This document shows, piece by piece, positions 38,743-47,297 of a stretch of DNA of 64,000 nt. A program made the translations under genes and the position numbers. The DNA is from Rhodoblastus acidophilus (GTDB lineage: Bacteria; Pseudomonadota; Alphaproteobacteria; Rhizobiales; Beijerinckiaceae). Position 1 is the stretch's first letter. Each line of letters starts with the position of its first letter. The stretch is taken from contig NZ_FYDG01000001.1 of the NCBI RefSeq assembly GCF_900187365.1, positions 62,001 through 126,000 of the forward strand, given 5' to 3'. The notes beneath the pieces are model-generated. The model saw only the letters and a list, made by a program, of their open reading frames with translations, ran no database searches and was not told the origin of the DNA.

Positions 38743-39399
38743 TCATGGCTGCGGCGTCATGCGCATATATGACTTTTTTGCGACAAAGCCTTTCGGGAAC
38801 ATCTTGCCGGCTTCCTCGTCCGATACGCTGTTCTGGATGATGACGTCGTCGCCGGGACGCCAGTCCGCCGGCGTGGCCACTTTGTGAGAATCGCTGAGTT
38901 GCAGCGCATCGATGGCGCGCAGGATTTCATCGAAATTGCGGCCGACCGCCATCGGATAGATGAGCACCAGCCGGATTCTCATTTGCGGGTCGATGATGAA
39001 CACGTTGCGCACGGTCTGGTTGTCGGCCGGCGTGCGGCGCGCGGGATCGCCTGAAATGGTGGCCGGCAGCATGTCGTAGAGCTTCGCCACCTTGGCGTCG
39101 GCGTCGGCGAGAATGGGAAAGTCGGGCGCCGCGCCCTGGGTTTCGGCGATGTCGGCGGCCCAACGGGCGTGATCGTCGAGCGGATCGACCGAGAGGCCGA
39201 GAACCTTGACGCCGCGCTCGGCGAAGCGTTGCGAAAATCGGGCGACGGCGCCGAGTTCGGTGGTGCAGACCGGCGTGAAATCCTTGGGATGGGAAAACAG
39301 CACCACCCAGGCGCCCGCGGCCCAGTCGTGGAAATGGATGGGTCCTTGCGTGGAGTCCTGCGTGAAGTCCGGTGCGATCTCGTTGATATTCAGAGCCAT
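38743..39399 (-). CDS. 1-Cys peroxiredoxin (Prx6 class)
   Basis: A 218-residue thiol peroxidase. The peroxidatic Cys45 is in SHPKDFTPVCTTELG, with Thr42 and Pro43 of the Prx active site; no resolving Cys is obvious, and the long C-terminal domain (MRIRLVLIYPMAVGRNFDEILRAIDALQL, ATPADWRPGDDVII) marks the Prx6 class. AGGAGGC sits 5 bases before the ATG. It lies upstream of the Gln/Gly-rich cluster on the same strand, 156 bases away, so co-transcription is possible but not certain. Confidence 0.93.
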   Translation of the reverse strand: MALNINEIAPDFTQDSTQGPIHFHDWAAGAWVVLFSHPKDFTPVCTTELGAVARFSQRFAERGVKVLGLSVDPLDDHARWAADIAETQGAAPDFPILADADAKVAKLYDMLPATISGDPARRTPADNQTVRNVFIIDPQMRIRLVLIYPMAVGRNFDEILRAIDALQLSDSHKVATPADWRPGDDVIIQNSVSDEEAGKMFPKGFVAKKSYMRMTPQP

Positions 39400-39480
39400 A
39401 GCCGCCTCCTCCGCCCCATCTGGCGGCGGCGGAGGACGTTGCAAAGCTGCGCCGCGATCAACTCTTGTTGAAGCCGCCGC

Positions 39481-40221
39481 TCACATCCGGGCTTCGCCCT
39501 CGAACGCCCGCGCCCACATGGCGCAAAGGCCGGAGCGGACGATGTCGTCGAGGGTGAATTCGATCACCGGCACCGGCAGGCCATGGCTGCGGATCAGTTC
39601 GATCATCTTGCGCAGGCCGGAGGCTTCGCGGATGTCGGACTGGCTGACGTCGCCGTTGACCACCGAGATGCAATCCTCGCCGATGCGGGTGAGGAAGGTC
39701 TTGATCTCCATGACCGAGGTGTTCTGCGCCTCGTCGAGCAGCACGAAGGCGTTCTTCCAGGTGCGCCCGCGCATCACCTCGAACGGCACCATTTCAATGT
39801 CGCCGCGCTTGACGGCGACGTCGAAGGCGCCCTCGCCGATCCGCTCCTTGATCGCCTCGGCGATCGGAACGGCCCAGGGCGCGAATTTTTCCTGCAATGT
39901 GCCGGGGAAGAAGCCGAGCGAGCGGCCGCAGGGGACGTTGGGACGGGTGAGCACGATGCGCTCGATGCGGCCCTGACGGAACAGATCGGCGGCGTAAGTG
40001 GCGGCGATCCAGGTCTTGCCGGCCCCGGCGGGGCCAAGAACGACGATTTGCTGCGAATGTGTCAGTGCGGCCAGATAGTCGGCCTGGGTGGAATTGAGAG
40101 CCTTGATCGGCGGCGGGTTACGGTCGTGATGAAATTTTGACCCCTTGAACTCGATGATTTCAGCGTCCCTTTGTTGAACCCGGGAGCCTCGGCTCCGCTT
40201 TCGAGCAAGTTGCTTACCCAC
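39481..40221 (-). CDS. PhoH-like ATPase
   Basis: A 246-residue PhoH-family protein. Walker A is GPAGAGKT (63-70), Walker B VLLDEAQN, with PNVPCGRSLGFFPGTLQEKFAPW and NGDVSQSD as family motifs. I choose the GTG at 40219-40221 because GAGGAGACA precedes it by five bases; the frame extends 24 codons more but without a ribosome site. The N-terminus is basic and carries EIIEFKGSKF. PhoH proteins are linked to RNA metabolism and stress. A 323-base gap to the next gene (40222-40544) shows no further gene. Confidence 0.88.
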   Translation of the reverse strand: MGKQLARKRSRGSRVQQRDAEIIEFKGSKFHHDRNPPPIKALNSTQADYLAALTHSQQIVVLGPAGAGKTWIAATYAADLFRQGRIERIVLTRPNVPCGRSLGFFPGTLQEKFAPWAVPIAEAIKERIGEGAFDVAVKRGDIEMVPFEVMRGRTWKNAFVLLDEAQNTSVMEIKTFLTRIGEDCISVVNGDVSQSDIREASGLRKMIELIRSHGLPVPVIEFTLDDIVRSGLCAMWARAFEGEARM

Positions 40222-40544
40222 GCGCTGTCTCCTCAAGATGAGAGTTTCGCGCGCCCGCCGCCCTTCGGCGGAGAACCTTTGGGCGGAGAGCACGACGGAG
40301 GCTTACGCAAAATGAAGGGAATCGCGGGGAGAGCTTTGACTTGGCCTTTGCCAGACTTGCATGTCATGAGCCGCTCCTCGCTGACCTTGAAGATATGCGA
40401 TTCTCGATGAACCGAAAGGAAATATTTTCGGCGACCGAACGGGTTGGGCGCCTGCGGGCAAGGTTCGCGCAAAAAAATAGGGGCCGCGTCAAATAGGCGA
40501 ACCTGCCTTAACGTGACGCAAGTTTTTGAGATCGCGGGGAGTTC
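40222..40544. other. Gene-free divergent region between phoH-like and PLP-enzyme genes
   Basis: No convincing open frame or RNA. It should contain the promoters of both divergent genes; I cannot fix -35/-10 elements with confidence. The last bases (CGGGGAG) are the ribosome site of the PLP enzyme. Confidence 0.6.
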
Positions 40545-42011
40545 ATGAGCCAGCCCAACACTAGCCCTTCAGGCCGCCCGGCGACTCTCGCGCCTCTTTT
40601 CAAGGCGTCGGCGGGCGATCCGCTGCTGGCGATGATGCTGGCGAGCGGCGGCGACGAGCGCATCGCCGCCGGCCCCGACGGCCGCAACCGCTACGGCGCC
40701 TCGGCGCGGCCGGAGGCGGGCGAAATCTGGTTTTCCTCCTCGACCGCCTCGGGCGTGTCGCGGCGCGGCTGGCAGGCGGCCAGCGCCGCCCTGCCCTTCG
40801 CCTTCAGCGCCGGCGAGAGCGAGGACTGGTTTTCCGACCTGCGCCGCCGTCTGCTCAACCTGCTCGCGCCCCCCGGCGCGCAGGCGGTGTTCTGCGCCTC
40901 GGGCACCCAGGCCGAATACGCCGCCCTGGCGCTCGCCGGCGCGCGCGCCCGTCCCGGCCAGAAAATCGTCAACATCCTGGTCGGGCCGGAGGAGACCGGA
41001 CGCGGCGCGCCCCTCGCCGCCTCGGGCCGGCATTTCCTCAACAGCGCGCCGTTCGGCTCGGGCCGCGCCGGCTTCGCGCTCGACGGCTGGGAAGGCGCGG
41101 CGGCGCTGGCGGCGCTGCCGCTGCGCAATGGCGCGGGCGCGCCGCTGCCCGCCGACGAGATCGACGCGCGGGTCTGCGCCCTGGTGCGCGTGGCGCGCGC
41201 GCGCGGCGCCCATGCGCTGGTGCATCTGCTCGACAGCTCCAAGACCGGCCTTTCGGCCATATCGCGCGATTGCGCCACGAAGCTGCTGCGAGACAACCCC
41301 GACGACGTGACGGTCGTGGTGGACGCGTGCCAGTTGCGCTGCGCCCCCGCCCAGGTGCGCGCCGATCTCGACGCCGGCTTTCTGGTGATGGTTTCCGGCT
41401 CGAAATTCCTCGGCGGCCCGGCCTTTTCCGGCGCGCTGCTGGTTCCCGGCGGCTTCGCCGAGTCGCTGGCCGCGCGCGATCAGGACATTCCCTGGCCCGA
41501 GGGACTCGCCGATCATTTCGCCTATTTCGACTGGCCGCCGCTGCTGCGCGACCGGATCGCCGGCCCATTCGGCGCCCGCTGCAATTCCGGGCTCGGCTTG
41601 CGCTGGACGGCGGCGCTCGCCGAACTCGAAGCCTATTGCGCCCTCGACCCCGCGCTGATCGAAATGGCCAAGGCCTGTTTTCAGGGCGAGGCGCGCCGCC
41701 AGATCCTGATGACGCCGGGCCTGGAGATGGACGAGAGCGGCGGCGAGCCCACGCTGATCCCGATCATGATGCGCGGGGCCGAAAAGGGCGCGGCCGACGC
41801 CGCGCTGCGCAAGTTGCGCCGCCGCGGCCTGCACCTTGGCCAGACCGTGCCGATCGGCGGACGCGAGGCGCTGCGTCTTTGCCTGTCCGCGCCGCAAATC
41901 GTCGACTTCGCCTGGCGCTACCGCGAGATCGGCGACCAGAATTTCGCGTTCGGGCCGCTGCGGGCCGATCTGGAGAAATTGTTCACGGCCTGGGGCGCTC
42001 TGCTGGGCTGA
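40545..42011 (+). CDS. Orphan fold type I PLP-dependent enzyme
   Basis: A 488-residue protein with the aminotransferase/cysteine-desulfurase-like fold: CASGTQAEYAALALAGARA (117-135) in the cofactor-binding turn, Asp260 in TVVVDACQLRCAP for the PLP ring nitrogen, and PLP lysine Lys287 in VMVSGSKFLGGPAFSG. STASGVSRRGW (66-76) resembles the substrate loop of class V relatives. I do not recognise the reaction; it is longer than the usual about 400 residues and has no enzyme partner nearby. Good GGGGAG ribosome site. Divergent from the PhoH-like gene. Confidence 0.75.
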   Translation: MSQPNTSPSGRPATLAPLFKASAGDPLLAMMLASGGDERIAAGPDGRNRYGASARPEAGEIWFSSSTASGVSRRGWQAASAALPFAFSAGESEDWFSDLRRRLLNLLAPPGAQAVFCASGTQAEYAALALAGARARPGQKIVNILVGPEETGRGAPLAASGRHFLNSAPFGSGRAGFALDGWEGAAALAALPLRNGAGAPLPADEIDARVCALVRVARARGAHALVHLLDSSKTGLSAISRDCATKLLRDNPDDVTVVVDACQLRCAPAQVRADLDAGFLVMVSGSKFLGGPAFSGALLVPGGFAESLAARDQDIPWPEGLADHFAYFDWPPLLRDRIAGPFGARCNSGLGLRWTAALAELEAYCALDPALIEMAKACFQGEARRQILMTPGLEMDESGGEPTLIPIMMRGAEKGAADAALRKLRRRGLHLGQTVPIGGREALRLCLSAPQIVDFAWRYREIGDQNFAFGPLRADLEKLFTAWGALLG

Positions 42012-42174
42012 AGCGCGCACAAAGCTTTGCGTGACGCGCCCTATTCGCCATGCCAGCGGTTTATACTGACAAGCCCGAGCCGTTTTCTGCATTTGTGGCA
42101 GGAAATTCGGAACGGTTGCCCCCGCATTGCGGTTGCCCCTCTCGGGAATGGCCACGCGCGATGCGGAGACAAGC

Positions 42175-42300
42175 ATGGCGATGACGATGAAAAGCATCGC
42201 CCCGGCGCCGTGGCCGCTCCTCGCGGCGGGCTCGGCGGCGGACCAGCGGGTCCGGCCCAAGCCTGGAACAAAGCCGAACAGCCCCAACCCGTCGCGATAG
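42175..42300 (+). CDS. Possible 41-residue exported peptide
   Basis: In the 327-base gap 42012-42338 an ATG at 42175 follows GCGGAGACAAGC and opens 41 codons (MAMTMKSIAPAPWPLLAAGS then a Pro-rich tail). A TATACT element is at 42062 or so. The peptide has a short hydrophobic stretch like that of the next gene, but no homology I can name. It may equally be leader RNA of that gene. Confidence 0.25.
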   Translation: MAMTMKSIAPAPWPLLAAGSAADQRVRPKPGTKPNSPNPSR

Positions 42301-42338
42301 ACCGACCGGCCTTCCCAAGGCCTTTGCAGGAGAGTCTC

Positions 42339-42641
42339 ATGGCGATCAAACGATACAAGAGCGTCGCTCTTGCCGCCGGCGTGCTGCTGGCGGCGGCGGC
42401 TCAGACCGCAAGCGCCCAAGGCGAGGGCGGCGGCGGCAGCGCGGCCGATCCACGCGTCGGCGGCGGCGGCGCGCGCACCGGCGGCCCGGACACGGGCTCG
42501 GGCGCCGGCCCCGGCGAGGCGTCGCGGCGCGGCGTAGGCGGCGCCGATCTCGGCACGGAAGGCGGCGGGCGCCCGGTTGCGCCGCCTGTCGCGCCTCCCG
42601 GCGGGCCGGCGGAGCCGCCGCCGCCGCCGCCGCCGCGCTGA
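42339..42641 (+). CDS. Small Gly/Pro-rich exported protein
   Basis: A 100-residue protein. Residues 1-26 are a clear signal peptide (YKSVALAAGVLLAAAAQ, cut after TASAQ). The mature part is Gly-rich (GEGGGGSAADPRVGGGG) and ends in a polyproline run, so it is disordered. AGGAGAG precedes the ATG. Function unknown; the similar small exported protein at 62273-62530 suggests a loose family of periplasmic or surface peptides. Confidence 0.65.
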   Translation: MAIKRYKSVALAAGVLLAAAAQTASAQGEGGGGSAADPRVGGGGARTGGPDTGSGAGPGEASRRGVGGADLGTEGGGRPVAPPVAPPGGPAEPPPPPPPR

Positions 42642-42650
42642 CGTCAAGAC

Positions 42651-43805
42651 TCAGCGGCCGAGGAACGTCTTCAGCCGCCGCATCGCCTCGATCATGTCCA
42701 CTTCGACGCCGGCGTAGGAGAAGCGCAGGGCGCGACGCCCCTGGCTCGGATCGAAATCCACGCCGGGCGTCGCGGCCACCCCGGCCCGCTCCAGCAAGTT
42801 CTTGCAGAATTCCAGGGAATTGTCGGAGAACCGGCTGAGATCGGCATAGACATAGAAGGCGCCGTCGGCGGGCGCGAGGCCGAACCCCATGCCGGTCAGC
42901 GCGTCGAGCAGAATACGCCGGTTGCGGGCGTAGCCGGCCTTGACCGCCTCCAGCTCCTCGGTGGCGTCGAACGCCGCTTCCGCCGCGATTTGCGACAGGG
43001 TCGGCGGCGAAATCGCCAGCGATTGCTGCAACCGTTCGATCACGCGGGAAAAGCCGGGCGGCACCACCAGCCAGCCGACGCGCCAGCCGGTCATGCAGTA
43101 ATATTTGGAGAAGGAGTTGACGACCACCGCCGCCTGCGAAAAGGCCAGCGCGGTCTGCGCCGGGCGCTCGTAGGTGAGGCCGTGGTAGATCTCGTCGGAA
43201 ATGAACTTGATGCCGCGCTTTTCGCAAATCTGCGCGATTTTGCGCATCGACTCGTCGCTTTGCAGCGCGCCGGTCGGATTGGACGGGTTCATCAGCAGCA
43301 GGCCGTCGAGTTTCCGCGCGTCGTCGGCGGCCTCGACCTGTTCGGGCGTGACGCCCTCCACGCCGCGCAACTCCACCGTCTCGACCCCGAAGGCGCCGAG
43401 AATGTTGCGGTAGCAGGGATAGGACGGGCAGTTGATCGCGACGCGCGCGCCCGCGTCGAACAGGGCGAGAAAGGCCATGATGAAGCCGCCCGACGATCCC
43501 GTGGTGACCGCCACCCGCTCGGGGTCGATCTCGACGCCATAGGTTTCGCGATAATGCCGGGCGATTCGCTGCCGCAGCGAAGTCTGGCCCAGCGCGTCGG
43601 TATAGCCGATGGCGCGGCCGTCCAACGCGGCCATCACCGCCTCGCGGGCGCGGCGCGGCGGTCCGGCGCAGGGCGCGCCGACCTCCATCTGGATGATGTC
43701 GCGGCCGCCCGCGCGCAATTGCGCGGCCTCGCGCATCACGTCCATGGCGAGGAAAGGGGCGATGGCCGCGCGGCGCGCGGGGGTGAGAAACGGCGAATCC
43801 GACAT
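42651..43805 (-). CDS. Class I aminotransferase (aspartate/aromatic type)
   Basis: A 384-residue fold type I aminotransferase. It has QMEVGAPCAGPPRRAREA near the start, VTTGSSGGFIMAFLAL, LLLMNPSNPTGA (Asn-Pro contacts to PLP), FISDEIYHGLTYE and the PLP lysine in VNSFSKYYCMTGWRVGWLVVP. The frame is open some 200 codons upstream through the dsbA-like gene, but the conserved start is the ATG at 43803-43805. Substrate is not clear; neighbours do not help. Divergent from the DsbA-like gene. Confidence 0.88.
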   Translation of the reverse strand: MSDSPFLTPARRAAIAPFLAMDVMREAAQLRAGGRDIIQMEVGAPCAGPPRRAREAVMAALDGRAIGYTDALGQTSLRQRIARHYRETYGVEIDPERVAVTTGSSGGFIMAFLALFDAGARVAINCPSYPCYRNILGAFGVETVELRGVEGVTPEQVEAADDARKLDGLLLMNPSNPTGALQSDESMRKIAQICEKRGIKFISDEIYHGLTYERPAQTALAFSQAAVVVNSFSKYYCMTGWRVGWLVVPPGFSRVIERLQQSLAISPPTLSQIAAEAAFDATEELEAVKAGYARNRRILLDALTGMGFGLAPADGAFYVYADLSRFSDNSLEFCKNLLERAGVAATPGVDFDPSQGRRALRFSYAGVEVDMIEAMRRLKTFLGR

Positions 43806-43877
43806 GAAAAGAGACCCAAGTCGACCCGAAAGCGGGAATAGGCTATGGAGGGTTAGTTCCTTCCCCTGGAGTTGTCC

Positions 43878-44633
43878 ATGTCGCATCCGCGCAAGACCTT
43901 TTTGGCGGCGGCCCTCGCCGTCCTGGCCGTCACGGCCCTCGCCACGCCGCTGCGCGCGGCGGAATTTTCCCCGGCGCAGAAGAGTGAGATCGAGGGCATC
44001 GTCAAGGACTACCTGATCTCCCATCCCGACATCCTGCGCGACATGGCGACCGAGCTTGAGCGCAAGCAGAAGGTGGAGGAGACCGACGCGCGCCGCGCCG
44101 TGATCGCCCATGCCGCCAAGGACATTTTCAATTCCGATTTCCAGGCCGTGATCGGCAATCCCAACGGCAAGGTCACGCTGGTCGAATTTTTCGATTACAA
44201 TTGCGGCTATTGCAAACGGGCGCTCGGCGATCTCTCCAATCTGATGAAGGCCAACCCGGACCTGCGCATCGTGCTCAAGGATTTCCCGGTGCTCGGCGCC
44301 GATTCGGTCGAAGCGGCGCAAATCGCCTCCGCCGCGCGCAACCAGATTTCCGGCGAGAAATTCTGGGAGTTCCATCAGAAGCTGCTGACCGCCAAGGGCC
44401 ATATCGGCAAGGATCAGGCTTTGGCGACGGCCAAGGAGATGGGCCTCGACATGGCCAAGCTGCAGAAGGACGCCGCCGATCCCGAGATCAAGGACAAGCT
44501 CGCCGGCGTGCTGAAGCTCGGCGACGCCCTGGCGATCAACGGCACGCCCTCCTATGTCGTCGGCGACGAAGTGGTGGTCGGGGCCGTGGGCTACGACGAA
44601 CTGAAGGCCAAGCTCGACGCGCTGCGCAAATAA
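43878..44633 (+). CDS. DsbA-family thiol:disulfide oxidoreductase
   Basis: A 251-residue periplasmic thioredoxin-fold protein. Signal peptide at residues 1-28 (TFLAAALAVLAVTALATPLRAA). An N-terminal helical extension (about 30-85) precedes the catalytic motif Cys109-Gly-Tyr-Cys112 in EFFDYNCGYCKRAL; the cis-proline is in INGTPSYVVG. The extended form is typical of the Com1/DsbD-gamma-like DsbA group that acts in disulfide bond formation or isomerisation. The ATG at 43878 is used; a TTG two codons upstream is less likely. Confidence 0.9.
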   Translation: MSHPRKTFLAAALAVLAVTALATPLRAAEFSPAQKSEIEGIVKDYLISHPDILRDMATELERKQKVEETDARRAVIAHAAKDIFNSDFQAVIGNPNGKVTLVEFFDYNCGYCKRALGDLSNLMKANPDLRIVLKDFPVLGADSVEAAQIASAARNQISGEKFWEFHQKLLTAKGHIGKDQALATAKEMGLDMAKLQKDAADPEIKDKLAGVLKLGDALAINGTPSYVVGDEVVVGAVGYDELKAKLDALRK

Positions 44634-44649
44634 ACGGCGCCCCGCTGGT

Positions 44650-44676
44650 GCGCGCGCCGATTGAAGCGGCGCGCGC
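44650..44676 (+). terminator. Hairpin after dsbA-like gene
   Basis: GCGCGCGCCG (44650-44659) pairs perfectly with CGGCGCGCGC (44667-44676), loop of seven, followed by CTTGGCTTAACTT. It lies 17 bases after the stop and probably limits read-through into the next gene. Confidence 0.5.
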
Positions 44677-44695
44677 CTTGGCTTAACTTGCGGGC

Positions 44696-45301
44696 ATGAC
44701 GAAGCTTGCTCGGCTGATGGCCGCGAAAGAACTTAACGATCGGACGCTCGCCGAAATGGTGAGCGCCCCCGAACTGGAAATCTGGCGTTTGCGCAAAGGG
44801 CCGCTCAACCGCGGGCAGCCGATGACTCTCGCCTGGGCGCAACGGCTGGCGCCGGCGCTGGACATCGATTGGAGCGATCTGCTCGACGACGAGCCGGACA
44901 CGGCGACGTCCGAGGTTTTCGCCGCCGAAAAGCCGCCCGCCCCCGAACCCGCCGCCCGCGCCCAACCCGGCCCGCGGCCGGATGCAGGGCGTGGGGATTC
45001 GGGACGCCAAGATTTGGGGCGCCAAGATTTGGGGCGCCAAGATTCGGGCCGACAAGATTCGGGGCGCGTCGCGATCTACGAACGGGCGCAAGAGCCGCTC
45101 AGCCGCGACGATCTGCGAATCATCCACGGCATCGTCAGCGCCTGCGCCCTCAATTACGCGCCCAATGTGCGGATATCGCCGGAGGCGTTCCGCGATCTGG
45201 TGCAGCGCGCCATCGAGAACGCCGCTTATGGCCCGGACGATCTCGCCGCGCTGGCGGACCGGATCGCGACCTGGCTGGCGCCAGGCGCAGCGGACGTTTG
45301 A
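44696..45301 (+). CDS. HTH-like protein with DSGRQ pentapeptide repeats
   Basis: A 201-residue protein. Residues about 1-65 (AKELNDRTLAEMVSAPELEIWRLRKG, MTLAWAQRLAPALDIDWSDLL) look like a divergent Cro/C1-type helix-turn-helix. A Pro/Ala linker and five D(S/L)GRQ repeats (about 101-125) lead to a C-terminal helical domain (LSRDDLRIIHGIVSACALNY, PEAFRDLVQRAIENAAYG). The repeat is encoded by an in-frame 15-bp tandem array and so may vary in copy number. The last 76 bases overlap the convergent amidase gene. Function unknown; DNA binding is inferred. Confidence 0.65.
   Translation: MTKLARLMAAKELNDRTLAEMVSAPELEIWRLRKGPLNRGQPMTLAWAQRLAPALDIDWSDLLDDEPDTATSEVFAAEKPPAPEPAARAQPGPRPDAGRGDSGRQDLGRQDLGRQDSGRQDSGRVAIYERAQEPLSRDDLRIIHGIVSACALNYAPNVRISPEAFRDLVQRAIENAAYGPDDLAALADRIATWLAPGAADV
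44996..45066. repeat. 15-bp tandem repeat inside HTH-like gene
   Basis: Units GATTCGGGACGCCAA, GATTTGGGGCGCCAA (twice identical), GATTCGGGCCGACAA and a partial fifth copy follow each other from 44996 with an exact 15-base period, keeping the reading frame (five residues per unit). Confidence 0.9.
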
Positions 45302-46083
45302 AGCGAATCGCGCGCGCGCAAAACCGCCTGCAAGGTCTCGACCGTCGAGGCGTCCGCCCGTCCGTCCACCAGCGCCGGCCGGAAATGGCGCTGGAAGGCG
45401 GCGACGACATTGCGGGTCGCCTCGTCGTAAACGCCGGTGATGTCAACGCCATAGCCATAGGCCGCCAACATCTGCTGCAAGGCCGCCGCTGGCGGTCCCA
45501 GCGCGCCCGGCTCCAGACACGGGCCGGGGCGAATGGCGGCGGGTTCGACCCACAAGCCGACGCCCGATTCGGCCAGCCGCGCCCAGGGAAAAGTCTCGCC
45601 GGGGTCGACCTTGCGCGCCGGCGCGATGTCGGAATGGGCGAGAACCCGCTGCGGCGCGATGTGGCGGCGCTGGCAAATCTCCTGGCACAGCGCGGCCACC
45701 GCCGCGATCTGGCGTTCGGGAAAGGGCGCGCAGCCGCCGAAGGTCGCGTAGGGCGGCGCGCTTAAATTGGGGTGGCCGGGATGGACGATTTCAATGCCGA
45801 TGGAGCGGGAGTTGAGATCGGTTTCGCCGGCCCAAAAGCTCTTGCCGGCGTGCCAGGCGCGGCGGTCTTCCGCCACCAGTCGCCAGATGCGGCCATCCTC
45901 CCAGACAAAGTAATGGCAGGACACGCCGCCCCGCTCGGTGGCCAGCAGTTCCAGCGCCGCCTCGGCGGTCGGCATGCCCGTGTAATGCAGGATCAGCGTG
46001 TCGGTCGGGCCGACCAGACGCGCGCCGTGATTAGGCGAGGGATGGAATTTTTCGGCGAGCGGACTGTCGGGATGAGGCGTCAT
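45226..46083 (-). CDS. N-acetylmuramoyl-L-alanine amidase (AmpD/AmiD type) with peptidoglycan-binding domain
   Basis: A 285-residue amidase_2 protein. Zinc ligands are in LILHYTGM and VLAHSDIAP(A)RKVDPG, with the catalytic Glu in SIGIEIVHPG. The C-terminal part (about 190-260, LQQMLAAYGYGVDITGVYDEATRNVVAAFQRHFRP) is a peptidoglycan-binding domain_1. No clear signal peptide, so it may act in the cytosol on recycled anhydro-muropeptides. The last 76 bases run antisense to the HTH-like gene, an unusually long overlap. Confidence 0.9.
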   Translation of the reverse strand: MTPHPDSPLAEKFHPSPNHGARLVGPTDTLILHYTGMPTAEAALELLATERGGVSCHYFVWEDGRIWRLVAEDRRAWHAGKSFWAGETDLNSRSIGIEIVHPGHPNLSAPPYATFGGCAPFPERQIAAVAALCQEICQRRHIAPQRVLAHSDIAPARKVDPGETFPWARLAESGVGLWVEPAAIRPGPCLEPGALGPPAAALQQMLAAYGYGVDITGVYDEATRNVVAAFQRHFRPALVDGRADASTVETLQAVLRARDSLQTSAAPGASQVAIRSASAARSSGP

Positions 46084-46146
46084 GGCGACCGGAACAGCGC
46101 CTCTCCCTTTGCGGCCGGGAGAGACGAGCGTGTGCAGGCAGGCGAG

Positions 46147-46164
46147 CGGCCCCTTGCGGGGCCG
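46147..46164 (-). terminator. Hairpin after glycine-zipper lipoprotein gene
   Basis: CGGCCCC (46147-46153) and GGGGCCG (46158-46164), loop of four, lie just beyond the stop at 46171. No U-run; likely a weak terminator or mRNA end. Confidence 0.4.
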
Positions 46165-46170
46165 TTCGGA

Positions 46171-46467
46171 TCAATCGTACCAGCCGATGCAGTGACGGCG
46201 GCCGTAGTAATCTTCTTCCCACTCGGCGCAACGGCGACGCGGCGGCGGGGGATTGCTGTTGGCGCCGATAATGCCGCCCGCGGCGCCGCCCAGCAGCGCG
46301 CCGGCCACCGCGCCGCCCGCGCTATGGCTGGCGAGGCCGCCGATCACCGCGCCGGACGCCGCGCCGACCGCCGCGCCGTTCACGGTGCGCTCGTCACGTG
46401 TGTGGCCGCAACCGCCAAGCGTCAGCGCGCCGGCGAAGACGACGCCCAGCAGAAACACTTTCTTCAT
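46171..46467 (-). CDS. Small glycine-zipper lipoprotein
   Basis: A 98-residue protein with a lipoprotein signal peptide (KKVFLLGVVFAGALTLGGC, Cys20 in the LGGC lipobox). Residues about 30-70 are Gly/Ala-rich with GxxxG spacing (AAVGAASGAVIGG, GGAVAGALLGGAAGG), the glycine-zipper pattern of membrane-inserting helices; the C-terminus is charged with two Cys. Such proteins are common in the outer membrane; the function is unknown. Confidence 0.8.
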   Translation of the reverse strand: MKKVFLLGVVFAGALTLGGCGHTRDERTVNGAAVGAASGAVIGGLASHSAGGAVAGALLGGAAGGIIGANSNPPPPRRRCAEWEEDYYGRRHCIGWYD

Positions 46468-46562
46468 TCAGACCTCCGCATCGGACGTGTGGCGCGCCCG
46501 GCCCGGGCCGCGCGAGTCCTCACAAAAACGTGTAACGGTTAACGGCGGCGAATCCAAGACCC

Positions 46563-46622
46563 GCCCAAGCTTTGAACGCCCAAGCCTTGAGCGCCCAAGC
46601 CTTGAGCAGCCAAACTTTAGGC
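46563..46622. repeat. 15-bp tandem repeat before TlpA-like stop
   Basis: GCCCAAGCTTTGAAC (46563-46577), GCCCAAGCCTTGAGC twice (46578-46607) and AGCCAAACTTTAGGC (46608-46622) form four units with an exact 15-base period. They begin in non-coding sequence and end at the stop codon of the TlpA-like gene on the minus strand. Confidence 0.85.
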
Positions 46623-47168
46623 GCCCGCCCGCAGGGCCGGCGGGACTTTCGCCTGCAACTCGGCCAGGGTGATCGGGCCGAAATGCTGGAACGCGATGCG
46701 CGGCGCCGGCGCCAGCACGAAACTCGCGGGCACGCCGCGCGCGCCCAGCGCCCGGTTGAGCCAGCCGTTGCGATCAACCCCGACCCGCGTGAACGGATTG
46801 CCGTGGGCGCGCAGGAATTCCAGCGTGTTGGCGGGATCGTCGAGGGCGGCGACGCCATAAATGATCGCCCCGGAGCGGGCGAAATCGAGCAGCGCCTGAT
46901 GCTCCTCGCGGCATTGCGGGCACCACGAGGCGAACGTGTTGAGAAACAAAGCCTTGCCCGCGATGTCGGCGGCGGAAAAGCCGGAAATTGGCTGTCCCGT
47001 CGCGTCGGTCAAGCCGGGAACCGGCGGCAGGCCGAAGCGATCGGCCGTCAGCGGATTGAACAGCCGGCCGCCCAAGTCGTAGCGCCGCCAGGCCAGCGCG
47101 CCGGCCGCCGCGACGCCCAGAGTCGCGCCGGCGAGCAGGGACCGTCGGGAAAGAAGGACGTTGGTCAT
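46617..47168 (-). CDS. TlpA-like thioredoxin-fold protein
   Basis: A 183-residue membrane-anchored or exported thioredoxin-like protein. The N-terminus has a twin-arginine-like SRRSLLAGATLGVAAAGALA. The catalytic CxxC is Cys83-Pro-Gln-Cys86 in NTFASWCPQCREEH; the cis-proline is in RGVPASFV. This is the DsbE/CcmG/TlpA branch, usually reducing apocytochrome c thiols. No ccm genes are near. I use the ATG at 47166-47168. Confidence 0.87.
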   Translation of the reverse strand: MTNVLLSRRSLLAGATLGVAAAGALAWRRYDLGGRLFNPLTADRFGLPPVPGLTDATGQPISGFSAADIAGKALFLNTFASWCPQCREEHQALLDFARSGAIIYGVAALDDPANTLEFLRAHGNPFTRVGVDRNGWLNRALGARGVPASFVLAPAPRIAFQHFGPITLAELQAKVPPALRAGA

Positions 47169-47297
47169 GGCGCCATCAACGCGCAAAAGCCGCCCCGGCG
47201 CAAGTGCGGGATCCGCGCGGCGTTAACGCGGCGGTCTTGAACTCCCATTGGCAAAGCTCCTACATTGCGGCTCAAGGAAAATTCGGGACGAGACGCC

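Noticed and set aside
40569-42647. A 692-codon open frame antisense to the PLP enzyme
   Set aside because: Same GC-bias effect; the plus-strand frame has cofactor-binding motifs.
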